A stretch of 64,000 nucleotides of DNA from Galeruca laticollis (GCA_963921935.1 OY998181.1:124020957-124084956), one strand, 5' to 3'. Shown: positions 9,720-22,274, numbered from the stretch's first letter. Numbers and translations are program-made. The notes: generated by a model not told the origin, from the sequence alone.

Positions 9720-12359
9720 TATTATAATTATTATTGAAATTCGTGTTATAGCGGAAAACTATTATTTAGTGGCACCGACTTTGACATTTCACTACATCTA
9801 AGAACTATACCAACATAAATTTAGTAATTTTAAAATTTCCTGATGGGTGCACATAATAATTACTACGATAAGCTTGAGGTTCACTACAGCATGCTTTCTG
9901 TAAAGGTTAAGAGTTAGGTAATTTAATACTTTACATATTAGGAGTAGCAAAACATCATAATGCATTTTAATTGTATTAATAATAAAGGTTATAAAATGTT
10001 GCGAAACATAGAAATCATTATCAGATTGAATATAAGTAAATATTTATTGCTCTGGACGAGTACTAAATGATACTTAGCATTAGATCTATTAATTTCAACG
10101 TTTTTCGACAGGGGTCTCAGGTAATTAGGCTTTATCTTAATTTACTGGTCTTCCAGCTTGTATTCATTTAGCCTCAGCAGTCATTCCAGGTCGAACTTTT
10201 CTCCGACTTATATAAGTGTGTTGTACTCTTATAGTCCTTTGTCTTTGTATGCTTTTAATATTATGAAAAAAGCTTGTTTTATCCGAGGGTTAGTTTACTT
10301 AATTTATGATCAATTTTTTTAACGGCATTGCTCATTTCTACTTCAATTATTTTTTAAATTCTTGTAATATTCTGCAAATGTTCATCGCTACAAAGATCTT
10401 GATTGCCAGTAGCTACATTTATAAGATTTTCCTGCGATTTCCATTCGTTTGCATAGCTCACCTCCATCCGAAGGTGTGTCCTGTTTTTTTGGTACTCATC
10501 GGTAGGAGCCACCATCATTATATTCAAAATATTCCGTTGGTATTTCCCACATCCCCAACCAGTCATTCATAAATTCGATTTGGTACGAAGTCAACATCAA
10601 TTTGTGGACCAAGTGGGAACGCCGTAGGACAAGAAGCGAAGAGGGGATGATCGCTAGGAATGTAACGTATATTTTCTGTTATGACGTCGTAGTTAGACAA
10701 AAACTATGACGCTAACTGTTACTATGCATACAACTGCTACGCTAAGGTTTCTTTGAATGAAAGTAGACTTATCAAATGGATTGCAATTTTTATTTCGTAT
10801 ACGACTGTCGCTGTGTTTATTTTGTTTTACTTTATTAAAGTCGTTATGTTGTCACTTAATCACTTTTGTGAGCTGAAATTTTTGAGCGTTGGGATAAGTA
10901 TATCGAACAATCCAATTCGTAAATGTAGATTTACTAAACGATTTTATAAATTCATTACAAAAGTCTCTCTGTTTTATGATTTAAACGAAATAATTCGATA
11001 AATAAAGGTGAGAGGTCGAATTTTTCCCACATTGAAGGGGTTTAAGACCATGCTGATTCAGAATCTGTTCATACATAAGCTCTAGCACTTTCCATTTGTT
11101 CGTTAAAGCTTAAAATGAAAGGACGCACGGACACCAGAATCCAAAATATTAGACTTCGATTTTTCGTCGACTTTGTCGACTCGTGTTTAAAGTTTAAAAA
11201 ATATCACGAGGTACCTATTGACAGTAAAACATACTTGATTTAACGAAATTTAACTGATATTCATGTGATATTTATAATTAAAAAGCAACCAAGGCTTTTT
11301 TAAACTTTAACAAATACCTTGTGGCCCATTTTATTTTCTCTTTATGTTAATATCAACGTTTGCAATAAAAATATTTTTCTAATTTCTTCACATTAATAGT
11401 CAATATTATCCATTAACAATTTGTACCCTGCATCAACAATAAAAAACTGTAACAGCAAATTGTTAAATATACATATTGTCCAAATATCTCAAAAACTGTA
11501 CAATTATCAACGTCGAAAATATGTTATTTAGAATCGCTAATCCATCTAATATACATAGCCAAAATTTTGTTGCTGTGTCTTAAGGGTTACAAGGGTATCT
11601 TCGTGTTTTCATATTTTCCGCGCTCACTGTATAACTGTTACCCTACAGGCCTACATATCAAAATTAGTATGTGGAAAATTGCGAAACCCTAACACATAAA
11701 CACCCACACAGAAGGCAATCAAAGAATTTCAGTTTTAGTTTTTTTTCGCGAGTCTTACGATTCAAATTCGGTATCTAGAAAAGCCCGGAGAATAACTTTT
11801 CTGGTTACAGTCCAATTTGACTGGATTATACGAGGAACAACGGTAATTAAGGTAATTAACTAAAACTGCAATTTGGGGTATGCGTCTACCATAAAATAAC
11901 GATCGATATATTTTTAGAGGTTCATAAATACTCCTTTTCTCTGACATTGCGCCTGGGAAGAGTGCGAAGAAGCGGAGAGATATTTAACGTAAGGTTGATT
12001 CCAGAAATGCTCCAATGGTCTTTATAACTTTCGGTTGAAATTTAAAAATGTTGTTAAGTAGTACGGCGTCCTGCGCATTATTAAACATGCTTTTAAATTG
12101 GACAGTTTGATGTATTCAGGCATTAGTGATTTTTGTAACCACCATTTATTTGCGGACATGTAATAATGATTATTAGAAACAAATAGAATACAACAGTTTT
12201 TCTCCGATCGTGGGAAAAGTGCCACTATTTTGACCTGTTTTCTATGCGCGAAACTCAACATTCCAGAATAGTGAGTAGTTGCTAAGCAATTAGAAAATAA
12301 CAGTGCGGTAATATTCTTACCACACTGTGCGTGCGGTAATGTTACAAATGGATTATTAC
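9720..12359. other. No gene seen; AT-rich DNA
   Basis: Only short, motif-free frames occur here (for example 10306-10572, 10753-11001, and 12022-12417 on the minus strand, which runs into the PLE end at 12375). None has a recognisable domain. A stretch near 9955-10040 resembles the A/T-rich near-repeats at 6050-6180, so the same background repeat may flank Gypsy copy A on both sides. Confidence 0.4.
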
Positions 12360-12475
12360 AATAAAATGAAACAATGAAATTGACTGTCTCGACCCTTCCT
12401 TCGTGGAATATGCTCATATTAGTGTTTTTAAATGAAACTCACGGTTAATTCCACAATACAATAAAAGTTATTGAG

Positions 12476-12534
12476 AATTCTAAAAAATTGACAATTGTTT
12501 CGATAAATCAATATCATCGTCAGAATGACAGCAG
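12476..12534 (-). ncRNA. Hammerhead-ribozyme-like motif, left arm of the PLE
   Basis: Read on the minus strand, CTGACGA (12517-12523) is followed by an extra T, a 4-bp stem II (GATA/TATC), GAAA, the 8-base palindrome ACAATTGT with its first A from GAAA, then C. This gives a GUC-type cleavage site. The following AAT can pair with ATT just before the core as stem I. The outer stem I pairing (TTCT/AGAA in the right arm) is disturbed here by a T-to-G change. Confidence 0.5.
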
Positions 12535-12841
12535 TTACATTTCATTTTATGCCTACCTGATGTTTAGTAGTTATTTTTGGCTAGACCAAGGAGTAACCTA
12601 ACTTGTGATTGGCTTAATATATGTTTATAGAAAAAAGAAGAAGATGTGATATTACAAATATTGAAGCTTAGATATTATTAGCCCTATGGTGATATCCTAG
12701 ATATCATTTTTCCAATTAAGATCAGTATAACTGTGCAATGATATAGAAAACCAGGAAAACTATATCTGCTGATCTTTACAATTATCACTTAAGAAGACAG
12801 TTTATTAGTGGAGAACTCCTAATGATATTTCAAAGATAATA

Positions 12842-13270
12842 TCTTCAGCAACGAATACAACAATTTCTTTTAAAACAGATAGTAACGTTAGTACAAAATT
12901 GTTAAATGTAAAAACAAAAATACCACTATTAAAGAAGTTAGGTATATATAAACTCAACTGTCCAGAATGTAATGCTGTCTATTTGGGTCAGACCCTTAGG
13001 AATTTTGAAATACGATACAGTGAGCACTTACGAGCATACAGATTAAAACAACCAGATAAATCCCACTACGCAAAACATCTACTTGACACCAATCATTCAT
13101 TGACACCTAACACAGAACTAGAAGTGCTGCATATTTGTGAAAAGAAACAAAAACTGGATTTCCTTGAAGAACTGGAAATTAGAAGACATTTAAGAAACCC
13201 ACAATATGAAGTTGTCAATGAACAGTTAAATCTAGGGAGTTCTCCACTAATAAACTGTCTTCTTAAGTGA
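12842..13270 (+). pseudogene. PLE GIY-YIG endonuclease (C-terminal fragment)
   Basis: From an ATG at 12899 a 123-codon frame encodes a GIY-YIG nuclease domain: GIYKLNCPEC, then VYLGQT, then an Arg (RYSEH) and the run HYAKHLLDTNHS. The Cys pair before YLGQT is typical of the endonuclease fused to PLE reverse transcriptases. In the family it nicks the target for primed reverse transcription. The RT is absent, removed by 5' truncation; coding similarity probably begins a little upstream of the ATG. The last ~10 codons lie within the inverted-repeat arm. The frame is unbroken, but as a lone C-terminal fragment it is unlikely to be functional. Confidence 0.8.
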
Positions 13271-13523
13271 TAATTGTAAAGATCAGCAGATATAGTTTTC
13301 CTGGTTTTCTATATCATTGCACAGTTATACTGATCTTAATTGGAAAAATGATATCCAGGATATCACCATAGGGCTAATAATATCTAAGCTTCAATATTTG
13401 TAATATCACATCTTCTTCTTTTTTCTATAAACATATATTAAGCCAATCACAAGTTAGGTTACTTCTTGGTCTAGCCAAAAATATAACTACTAAACATCAG
13501 GTAGGCATAAAATGAAATGTAAC

Positions 13524-13579
13524 TTCTGTCATTCTGACGATGATATTGATTTATCGAAACAATTGTTAATTTTTTAGAA
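13524..13579 (+). ncRNA. Hammerhead-ribozyme-like motif, right arm of the PLE
   Basis: CTGACGA (13534-13540), extra T (13541), stem II GATA/TATC (13542-13545 with 13552-13555), GAAA (13556-13559), palindrome ACAATTGT (13559-13566) and T (13567) as the residue 5' of the predicted cut. Stem I pairs ATT (13531-13533) with AAT (13568-13570), and beyond an internal loop TTCT (13524-13527) with AGAA (13576-13579). PLE terminal repeats are known to carry hammerheads with very short stem III that can act as dimers; the self-complementary ACAATTGT fits that. An extra base after A9 is known in at least one viroid hammerhead. Confidence 0.55.
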
Positions 13580-13859
13580 TTTTCAATAACTTTTATTATA
13601 TTGTGGAATTAGCTAGAGACCGTGAGTTTCATTTAAAAACACTAATAAAATGAAACAAAGTACGGTTTTAATTTTTATAGGTATTTATAAAGTTGTTATA
13701 AAAGAATTAAAAGAAACATCTAATTTAAAACGATATTCTGGAACACAAATTAATTGTTGTTATTATTTACATTTATTGTACAGATTGTACAGATCTCAAC
13801 GTCGGGTAAATTGCCCTATGATAATAGAGATAAGTTGTTTCATGGTAACAGAATAGGGG

Positions 13860-16229
13860 GTGTACCCTTACCTATTATTGAAAGTTTCTATTCATTGTCA
13901 CAAAGCCATAAATAGTCTTGAAGTGAGGTAAACTATTTACCTCAACTAATTTGAGATGATTGTTATGTGATTTTTTAATGTTTTTAGGAATGTCCTTAAT
14001 TATTTCTGATGAATAGATTTTTAGAACTAGTTAAATCTTAAATTCCTTTTAGTTCATGTAGAGAGGATTTATGTTTTTATTTCATACACTTGTCCAATAA
14101 TTATTACAAATTGAGGCAGAAAGTTTTTGTCAATTTGTCTTCATGATATTTACTGCTCGTCAAATCGCAACATATACTGCTCGCCAAATGGTAACAGTAG
14201 GTTGCAGAATATTTTCCAATAATTAAGAGACGTTAAGGTTTATTAGTCACGACTTATGGCGAATTTCCAAGAGCAGTGTATATTTTTGAGTTCAAATATC
14301 TCAAATATCTATAATAAACAACTTCTTACTTTGGAATCTTACCCATATCAAATTCCCGATTCTGAGGGTACAATTATTGTATGCGTGGAAAAGATAAGTC
14401 TTTCAAATATTTTAATTTCAACTCAAAATTGAATTTTTCTCTTGTTGATATTCACCATTTTCTCATAGGTATTTGAATTAAAAGTGAATATCATCTCAAG
14501 ATCATTCAAATTTTTTGATGCGATGAGTTCAATTCAAAGGGATTGGTCACACTAGGCTGGTTGCCAGCAGAGAATTTCGAAGCCACTACTGTTAGCCGTC
14601 TATCAGTTTCGTGTGGCCACCGCTAGCATCCGCGAATTTTCTGGCCACACCAAGCTGATCGACAGCTGACAGACGCGGCTACGCTACTAAATTCGCTGCT
14701 GGTAACCGCGCTTAAAGACAATTGAACGATTATATCCAGTTAACAGTAAACAACATTGAGAGTCAAAATTGCTTTGTAAACTTTGATATTTCTAGAGTCA
14801 TCTTCGTAAAATATTTATCCTTGCCATATATTCGAATTGATATATCAACAAGGAATAGTTTGATCGTATCGTGTGAATGTTAACGGTGTTTCGGAATCCC
14901 CTCAACTAATGTCTGTGCAAATAAACTTTCTATGTTCAGTATAATTATGTTAAGATTAAAAGCGACAACTGGAAAACCTCTCATTATACAAGCTAAACAA
15001 CTAAATCACAAAACTAAGTGTAATTCAAATACCAAACTAGATTTATTAATTCCGCCTCTATTAATCCACGTAAAATAATTACCTCTTATTCAACTAAATA
15101 ACACAATCAACACTGGGGTAATATTAATTAGGCTCACAACAAAGCAAAATACATATTTTGAGAGAATAGCTTTGTTCAAAACATTTGCAAACTAAATAGA
15201 AGGCCAGCGTTTAGCACTAGTGTAAAGCTTTGAACGTTAATGCAGCCTAATGTAAGCGAGTAGTTGTGTTTACTAATAAAACATATCGGTAATTAAGCGT
15301 TGCTAATTTGGTAATAAGCATCCACAAACACAGAATTCAATTAATGTCAGCAGGAGGCCGCATATGGTTAGTTCTCTCTCTCTCTGCTCTCACAAATAGT
15401 GCAGCTACTCTCTCAAATACGCGAATATCTGGACTATTCCAGTAGTCTTTATGTCTGAAATTTTCCATGCCCAAATATATCATTTAGCATCACCAAACAT
15501 TTAGTTCTGAACCCTAATATGTAACTTCCGTAATTTATCCTAAAATTACAGACACAAAAAACAGTTTATTCTCTGCAGTGGTTACTGCTGCAATTAAAAG
15601 TTATGAACTAATTCCTCGTAAAAGTACTCTTTTGTCATCTTTAGAACTATTTATCATCTACATCAACGAAATAAAACTTGGAATTAGCTCTGTATATAAT
15701 CTACTAACGAATAGTTGTCTTTTTGTTTTTGCCACTTAACCAAAAATAGCTAAAATGATTTTAAATTTATATTTGTAGTTTATCTGAGCTTATAACTTAC
15801 ATTAAACTGATCTTCACATAAATATCTGGTATTTGTTTACTTGTCAATGAAGCTGAATTTTGTCTAACAAGTCCTTCTACTTATTTGAGCACTTTTGGAA
15901 CGTTAATGAAAAGTTTTTGTGGTGTTCTGATTGACGTACTTTTGCGCATTGGCACGGCACTGCATTTGTAAGACGACCTATTCATTTTTACGGCTTATAT
16001 TTAATTTATTTGTAGGATCAGTTAACTTTGACAGAACGCTCGATTCGTTTATAGTTTGATGATGTCACGAGACGCTATGGACCGTTTTAGCAGGAATTTT
16101 GATGCCTATTTTTATTTACGTATTTATTTATTGAAATTTGTCATATTTTTTATAAGATTATACTTTTTGTGTTTATATCTCTGTCTTTAAAATAAAAGCA
16201 ATCCCAAAAATTAGTCAACATCCCTACTA
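13860..16229. other. No gene seen; one MITE-like palindrome and a short CT repeat
   Basis: No convincing coding frame is visible. The stretch contains the palindromic element at 14556-14712 and a short TCTCTCTCTCTC run near 15374. The rest is AT-rich and featureless to the eye. Confidence 0.4.
14556..14712. mobile_element. MITE-like palindromic element (~157 bp)
   Basis: The left half runs GGTTGCCAGCAGAGAATTT ... CGTGTGGCCAC and the right half mirrors it imperfectly (CTGGCCACACCAAGC ... AAATTCGCTGCTGGTAACC). Arms are about 70 bp with an inner GTGTGGCCA/TGGCCACAC pairing. It is clearly GC-richer than the flanks. No coding capacity and no obvious target duplication; the superfamily cannot be named. 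Confidence 0.5.
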
Positions 16230-16239
16230 TTAAACAACG

Positions 16240-16760
16240 CACACACAAATTTTACAACAGACAAGTACAATCAACACAAACCAATACACTTGCTCCTCTT
16301 ACATACATTGCAATGCCATACACAAATCAACTCTCAGAAAAACTAAACTATATATTATCTAAACATAACTATTATCACCATTGTTCTCCAAGTTAAAAGG
16401 CAAATTAAAGCTTGAAACAAATCAAACATCATATATTCAATACCATGTTTAGACTGTCCCAAAAAGTATATACAATAGGTGTATGAAATCCAAACATCTT
16501 GAAAATAGACTTAATGGTTATAAATATATAAAAAATGCCTCCACTGCATTTCACAAGCATGAGAAAAATGAAAAACATATATTTGACTTTAATAATATTA
16601 AAATATTAAACCAAGATTCTAATTACAAAAAAAACTAAGAATAAAAGACATGATACATTTAAAAAAGAGAACAATGCAGTTAACGATAAACAATACATTA
16701 AAAATCCAAGCCAAATTTATTATAATTTATACACCAAGTATATCTTTAAAATGAGAAGAA
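16240..16760 (+). pseudogene. PLE remnant: end of RT and GIY-YIG endonuclease
   Basis: Translated with several frameshifts, the stretch gives a 'MPYTNQLSEKLNYIL' segment, then a Cys-rich GIY-YIG core (CLDCPKKYIQ), then NGYKYIKNASTAFHKHEKN and HIFDFNNIKIL. This is the usual order at the end of PLE polyproteins (VPY..LSEKL, VY.I.C..C...YIG.T, ALA.H...H.F....KIL). It is more decayed than the PLE at 24.5-30.3 kb and is separate from it. Confidence 0.6.
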
Positions 16761-17349
16761 CGATTTTAGGAAACTTTGCAGGCAAGTACAATGACACATA
16801 ACGCATCTGCCATACTTTTTGTTACTACTGTACTTCCGGTTTCACCCTCAACTTTTTTAATTACAATGGGACACCCTGTATAGTTTTGCAGATTTTTAAA
16901 GAACATGTTATTTCGAATTCGTACAAGGCCTCGAGTCAGGACGATTCAATTCCAATTCGGGTATCTTCTAGTATCTTCTAATAAGGCGCAACGTCATTTT
17001 TTATGGTCCACGTCCTCTTCTATTCCCTCATTAAATTTCTTCTACTGCCGTCTTTTCATTCCCATTCGCTGACACCCTATTTGTGTGCTATAGATTTCAC
17101 TTTGTGTGATCTTATTATGCGCGTTACTCTTAGAAAATTAAATAGATTCTTATGTTCGTTCTTTTTCTCAAATATCCTTCATTTGTTTCTATTTTCTCAA
17201 AGGATCGCCACAATAATCTCGTTTCCAATATTACGAGTTTTGTTCTTTTCGTCTTTGTTAAAACCAAAAAACCAATTACATATGTTACTGTTGGTCTGAT
17301 TATGTATACTATATTTTTGGCAGCTCCACAACTACATTCGCATAGCTAG

Positions 17350-18090
17350 TTCATTGACATAAACTATTATATGCTGCTCTTCTGTTTGTATGTTGCAATT
17401 TCGAACTATTTTTACAACAATAAATCAAAAGGGATTGTCTATAAATGACTTCTTGCTCCATCATCTGTCGAATTATAAATTTCTCTGTTATGATTCTGTT
17501 GCCAATTACTCTACTGTGGGAGTCGTAGTCCTAGATTTAGGTCACAACTTTCACCGATTATTGTCTCGAGTGAAAAATGTCCTCCTTTGCTTTTCTTCTG
17601 TTTCTAAATCCTCCTTGGCCCTTCCCCAATATTCTCTCCCCTTTATACATTCACCACTACATACAATACCCTTCTGGAATTCTATTTTTTCTTGTAGTTT
17701 CTTAAATTTTGTAACCATGTCAATATATGTTAATTCCTCTATAAGTTCTAGATTATGTACTTGTTTTCTGATATCTTCTTCATGCTCTACTTCTTATTGG
17801 TCATTTAGTACTCCTTCTTTCTTTTCTTTTTACTTGTTAATCTTCCCTCGTTATTCTCATATTCACCTTCATTCCTCTAACTCAGTAAAAATTTGCCAAT
17901 TCTTTGTTTTAAGAGTTTGCTCCAATACAATTTATGTTGCATGTACTTTCTTTTCTGTCTTTGTGCCTCTTTGGTTTTTTCTCTAATCTCTGATAATTCC
18001 TTTCTGGCGCACTTATTTTTCTCTTCCCAATTTCCTTTCCAGTCCTCATCTTTTCCTTTTCTTTCCTTTTAACCTAGTTGCATCCATATC
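17350..18090 (-). pseudogene. Possible Lys/Glu-rich coding remnant (gag-like?)
   Basis: The plus strand is strongly pyrimidine-biased. Read on the minus strand in broken frames it gives Lys/Glu/Gln-rich, coiled-coil-like segments such as IEELTYIDMVTKFKKLQEKI. This could be an ORF1 of a non-LTR element or simply a purine-rich low-complexity tract. The plus-strand frames over the same DNA (17003-17299, 17390-17986) are Phe/Ser-rich and look like mirror artefacts of this bias. I do not recognise a family. Confidence 0.25.
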
Positions 18091-18119
18091 AATTGAATTA
18101 AAGTGTAAAGGGAAGTGGG

Positions 18120-19910
18120 CGAAGTGAAGTTTTATTCTATTTTACTTAGATCATTGTTTGCTTCAAAAATCTGTGCCACTTTGAGTAAATATTGCTTTTT
18201 GTTAAGACTAACTTTTATTTAGAAGCAGATTAGATAATCTACTTGTATGAGCGAATTTGACTATTTTGTATACAAACAAAAAGAAGCATATTATTGCATT
18301 TTGTAATTATTCAATTATATTGTGTGAACTGCAGCTTGTCACCAATGTTTGCATGAAAGTGCCACGTATCTTCTCATATTTGCCAAAATGCCTTTAATCG
18401 GATTCAATTTACAGATAAGTCAAATGAACCTCTCCAGCTATTCAATGTTACCTTATTTTCCAAAAGTGTATTGCATGGCCAATACAAAAAACCCTTCAGT
18501 ATATAAATGTGTTTGAATTTCGTTTCTAATTTGGTAGTCTCTGTTTTATATTTAGCTATTCATAACAATTATTTATATCATTATAGACATTTTATTGAAA
18601 TCAGCTAAATCTACGATTATGGTTTGAGAAAATGATCTGATCTGTACTGCAGTGTTCAAGTATCTCACTCTCGCACACGTGAGCCAAAGAATTTATTCAT
18701 TTCTTTGTTTATTTCTTTGAATTGAAACATCAGTTACCTATTAATACCGCATTTCTCAAATTATAATTGATCCATTTGGCGTCTCTATATTATACATATT
18801 TCAAAATATTTATGATAAAAATTATTAATACAAAACCAATTGATATGATGATAAAATGTACTGCAGAGGTTATACTCATACTTTTTGTCGTATATTTTCA
18901 GTTTCAATATTGTACAAGAGAACCTGGGTTAAAATGAAATATTGAGGAACATTTATATTTCCATTTCAGAACACCTGTCATACATATCATAAAACGATTA
19001 GGATGTTTTGAAATAATATAAATGCTTGCCTTTTTCGAGCTGCCAGTCTCAAATTAGTTCTAACCCTCGTTTCCTGTCAACTTAGTCATAATAATGATTG
19101 TTAAAGGTGGTAGGTGTGAAATAAACTTTTTGACTATTAAGAACATCTTGATGTCTTGTTTATTGTAAATCATCAATATTTTATAAATACTTTCGTCTAC
19201 ACTCTATAAATAAGCAAGCAAATGGTGAACACATGGCGTTGAAAAATACATAAACTTTGATGTTATTATTCAGTCGAAACTTACCAATATTTCAAGTTAT
19301 TTTACGCTATGCATGCAGTTTATATAGCAATGAATGGAAAACAAATTTGAGCAATATCAAACAATACAGATAAATTAAATAGGGATGGAGACAAATGAAT
19401 ATTTTTTTTGAAAAATATGGATGATGTTTCATTTTTCGTTGTGACTTTTTTAAATAAATAACTTTCTAACAATTGAATATTTTTTCACATATTTTGAAAG
19501 TTCACAGAATTATGTCATACAACATAAGTTACTTTATTGTTTATTTGATTTTTTGCTAATACTGTTTGCTTAGTTGACGTTTCTTGGTTTTTAAGATAAT
19601 TCTATTTAGAATTTTCAATTTTCTGAGAATATTACTACAACCAGATATTCATGTGTTGATATGTTTTACATTTCCTGCCGTTTTATCTCACTGTTGGTGT
19701 ATAATTTCTGTCTTGTAAAATTATCATTGAAAATTCTTATTTGAATCATTTTATTCAAAAAAGAAAAACTGGTACATTTTTCTAACAAGTAGCCGCTGCA
19801 GCTTTATTTGTTCTTATCTATCATAAACACGTAAGCCTAATTATTACTTGTAATTGGAATTAATCTGTAAAATATATCAATTTTTTATGCAAAAATTTTT
19901 GAAAATGTAT
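18120..19910. other. No gene seen; AT-rich DNA
   Basis: Nothing with coding or repeat structure is visible by eye in this stretch. Confidence 0.4.
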
Positions 19911-19914
19911 TATT

Positions 19915-20480
19915 TATTTGTGGTTTTTAGACATAGATCAGAAGGGCAGAAAGACAAACAGCAGCCAAAAGAAATATGTGGGACAGAAAATGCCAAGAAA
20001 TCAATAGGGGAATAGGGGCAGAAAAAAATACTACGAATGATTATTGACAGAAAACAGACACGAATACAACATTTTAAGTGGTGATTGAGTGGGAACATAT
20101 CGTGGTTAATACAGAGGATGTAAAAAAGTCGATAAGACAACTGAAAAATGGACACTACCCAGGACCGCTGGAATTCCAGCCGAACTACTTAAGAACGGAC
20201 CGGAAAAGTCTTTGAAGCTCTCACGTGGTGTATAAATCAGTATTTAAATGGAGCAGAGGTACCAAAAGAATGGAAACATGCATACATATTATCCATTCAT
20301 ACCTGTACCAGTACAATAAGCCGATTGTACGGAAGAATCATTCGGGATCTAATAGAAACTGAGTATAAACCGCGAGATGAAGAAGAGCAATCAGGATTTA
20401 GAGCCGGAAGATCTTGCAACGACAATGTGTTCTACCTCATACAACGCAGTTTAGATTTTTTTGATTGTAAGCATGATAGA
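19915..20480 (+). pseudogene. RTE-type reverse transcriptase remnant
   Basis: With several frameshifts the plus strand reads through the endonuclease-RT linker (MWDRKCQEINRGIG) into the RT: SIRQLKNGHYPGP, IPAELLKNG, PKEWKHAYI, RLYGRIIRDLIE and EEQSGFRAGRSCNDN. These are the fingers motifs of RTE-like non-LTR elements. The catalytic YADD box is absent because the remnant ends just after the FRAGRS motif. It is strongly decayed. Confidence 0.6.
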
Positions 20481-20529
20481 ACAATTATTTTTTTTTAAAA
20501 TGTGATTTTTATCATACATCGTTGTTAAG

Positions 20530-20825
20530 AGGCTTCCAAGACCTTACAAATGAAGTATCACTCTTCCCTATTCAATTTTGAGGGGTTGAAGCGTCCCCTC
20601 TTAGGGGGTTGCTTGTTCAAGCCTCAAATATACGTCAAAAGATGTCCCCCAAAGAAAATCATCCGACGTATTTCGAGAAATTTCTTCAATCACTATGGGA
20701 TAAGAAATATACGGGGTGGCTCGTATGAAATGGAACACCCTTTATGTATATACAGTGCTTCTCAAAAGTCCCCTCTCCCCTCTTTTCTTTTGAACGATGA
20801 TACTTACACTGATGAAAATTGGAGC
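20530..20825. repeat. Decayed repeat next to the mariner-like element
   Basis: A stretch with G/C runs (GGGGTTGAAGCGTCCCC, CTTAGGGGG, AGTCCCCTCTCCCC) and an ATACGGGGTGG...GGAACACCC motif resembles the ends of insect mariner-type elements whose termini start ACAGGGTG. No partner is found on the far side of the element at 20826-23793, so it is probably an older, separate fragment. Confidence 0.3.
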
Positions 20826-20960
20826 GTGAAAATGAACTATTGTAAGCTTCTCTTCTAGTGGTAACAGGTGACGTAATAGGCATCGGTGAAGTCACTAGGC
20901 AACTGAAAACAATAATATTAAATGAGACCTTATGGCAAAAGACACCTCATTTGAGAGGTA

Positions 20961-22274
20961 CGGTATCCGCCAAAATAAACAGTACCGAAACAGAGAGTGC
21001 TGTGGAGTTGTTTATGTAATATGGATTTGTCATATTTGACTTAATTGTCATTAGTTGATATATTAATAGTACGCTGCAGTTAAATTTGATTTAAAAATGG
21101 TTCTAACAACGGAAGAAAAAGTTTTTTTGGTAGAGCATTATTTTCGTTCATACGGAAAAGGTCGTAATGATGGTCCAAGCTTAGAACAGGTGTCAATAAA
21201 ATATCAACAAAAATTTAATAAAGCAGCTCCTAGTAAAAGTGTGATGTTAGCTGTTGTTGAAAAATTTCGTCGCACTGGTAGTGTACTGTGTCAACGTAAA
21301 GGTTCTTCAGGTCGTCGAAAAACAGTATGCACTAACGAAAATGAAGGACGTGTTTTTAACCAAGTTGTGCAATCACCTCAAAGAAGTCTTGTAAGAACTG
21401 CATGTAAACTTAACATTAGTGAAACGTCTTTACGTCGCATGTTCAAATCAATTGGTGGTTATCCATACCGTATTCAAGTTGGACAATGACTAAATGCTGC
21501 GGACAAACGTCCAAGAGAAATTTACTGTGGTCGCATGTTGAGTTTAATTTACGAAGATCCCGAATTTTTGAAAAACATATGGTTTTCAGACGAGAGTCAC
21601 GTTCATCTTAGCGGCTATAAAAATCGACAAACAACCAGATTCCTTGGATTTGAACGTCCTGATGTCATTGTAGAGAAACCACTCCACAGTCTTGGAGTTA
21701 CCGTTTGGTGCGCGGTATCTGGTCATGGAATGATTGGTCCTTATTTCGTTGAAGATGATAATCAGAATCCACTTACTGTCAACCAAGAGCGTTATAGAGA
21801 GAAAGTTATTATACCTTTTGTGAGAGATCTAAATAACTTTTGCCGTGCACGAAATCTACAGTTTCGCACACAATGGTTCCAACAAGATGGTGCAACGAGC
21901 CATACAGCTGTGCGCACCTTAGACTTACTCCGTCAGCATTTCGATAATAGAATAATTTCTCGGGGAACAGACTTCGAATATCCTTCTCATTCACCTGATC
22001 TGACGCCACCTGACGCATACATTTGGGGTATAATGAAGGACAAAATATTTCACTCGGTAAATCCGCCGGCGAATATTGCCGAACTACGGGAAAGAATACA
22101 AAATATTTTTCGGCAGTTACATCAACCACTATTTATAAATATGTTTATTGACTTACAAAATCGATATGAAGATTGTTTGCGTCGAAATGGTGAACATTTT
22201 GAACACTTACATTACAGAAATTAAAAATTAATTTTTATTTTTATTTTCGGTACTGTTTATTTTGGCGGATGCTG
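20961..22274 (+). mobile_element. Mariner-like element (1314 bp), TA target duplication
   Basis: Thirty-base terminal inverted repeats (20961-20990 and 22245-22274) share ATCCGCCAAAATAAACAG and differ at only a few outer bases. TA dinucleotides at 20959-20960 and 22275-22276 are the target duplication. The right terminal repeat of the older host element shows the unfilled site (GGTATTTAGAAT in reverse complement), confirming the insertion point to the base. It encodes one transposase with a single in-frame stop. Confidence 0.9.
21097..22224 (+). pseudogene. Mariner-type transposase, single in-frame TGA
   Basis: The frame starts at 21097 with MVLTTEEKVFLVEHYF, a helix-turn-helix of the kind seen in many insect mariner-like proteins. 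A GRRKTV basic segment and a second helix-turn-helix (TACKLNISETSLRRM) follow. A TGA at 21487-21489 interrupts it (probably CGA to TGA, a CpG-type change), and the same frame continues to 22224. The DDD/E triad is present: FSDESH, WFQQDGATSH and HSPDLTPPD, with about 36 residues between the second and third Asp. At 375 codons the length is close to full. It is the best-preserved DNA-transposon gene here. A start at the ATG at 21535 would lack the DNA-binding half. Confidence 0.85.

Larger units (their letters stand above)
12375..13643 (+). mobile_element. PLE, 5'-truncated, flanked by ~420-bp inverted copies of its own 3' end
   Basis: The right arm (about 13241-13643) holds the last codons of the GIY-YIG ORF plus the 3' region. 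The left arm (about 12417-12819) is its reverse complement, including the reversed end of the ORF. The left outer end again has the ~42-base cap starting TGAAATTGACTGTCTCG. A 15-bp target duplication, AATAAAATGAAACAA, lies at 12360-12374 and 13644-13658. This is the longest copy of the hairpin family in the window and the one that ties the family to Penelope-like elements through its endonuclease. Confidence 0.8.

Noticed and set aside
12022..12417. 131-codon minus-strand frame running into the PLE left end
   Set aside because: Its first ~15 codons lie in the PLE cap and the rest shows no domain; probably chance.
17003..17986. Three plus-strand Phe/Ser-rich frames that look like small membrane proteins
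   Set aside because: The strand is pyrimidine-biased over ~1 kb, which creates such frames; the minus strand looks more like a decayed Lys/Glu-rich coding sequence.
19910..20155. 81-codon minus-strand frame
   Set aside because: The plus strand here reads as an RTE-type endonuclease-RT linker; the minus frame is a shadow.
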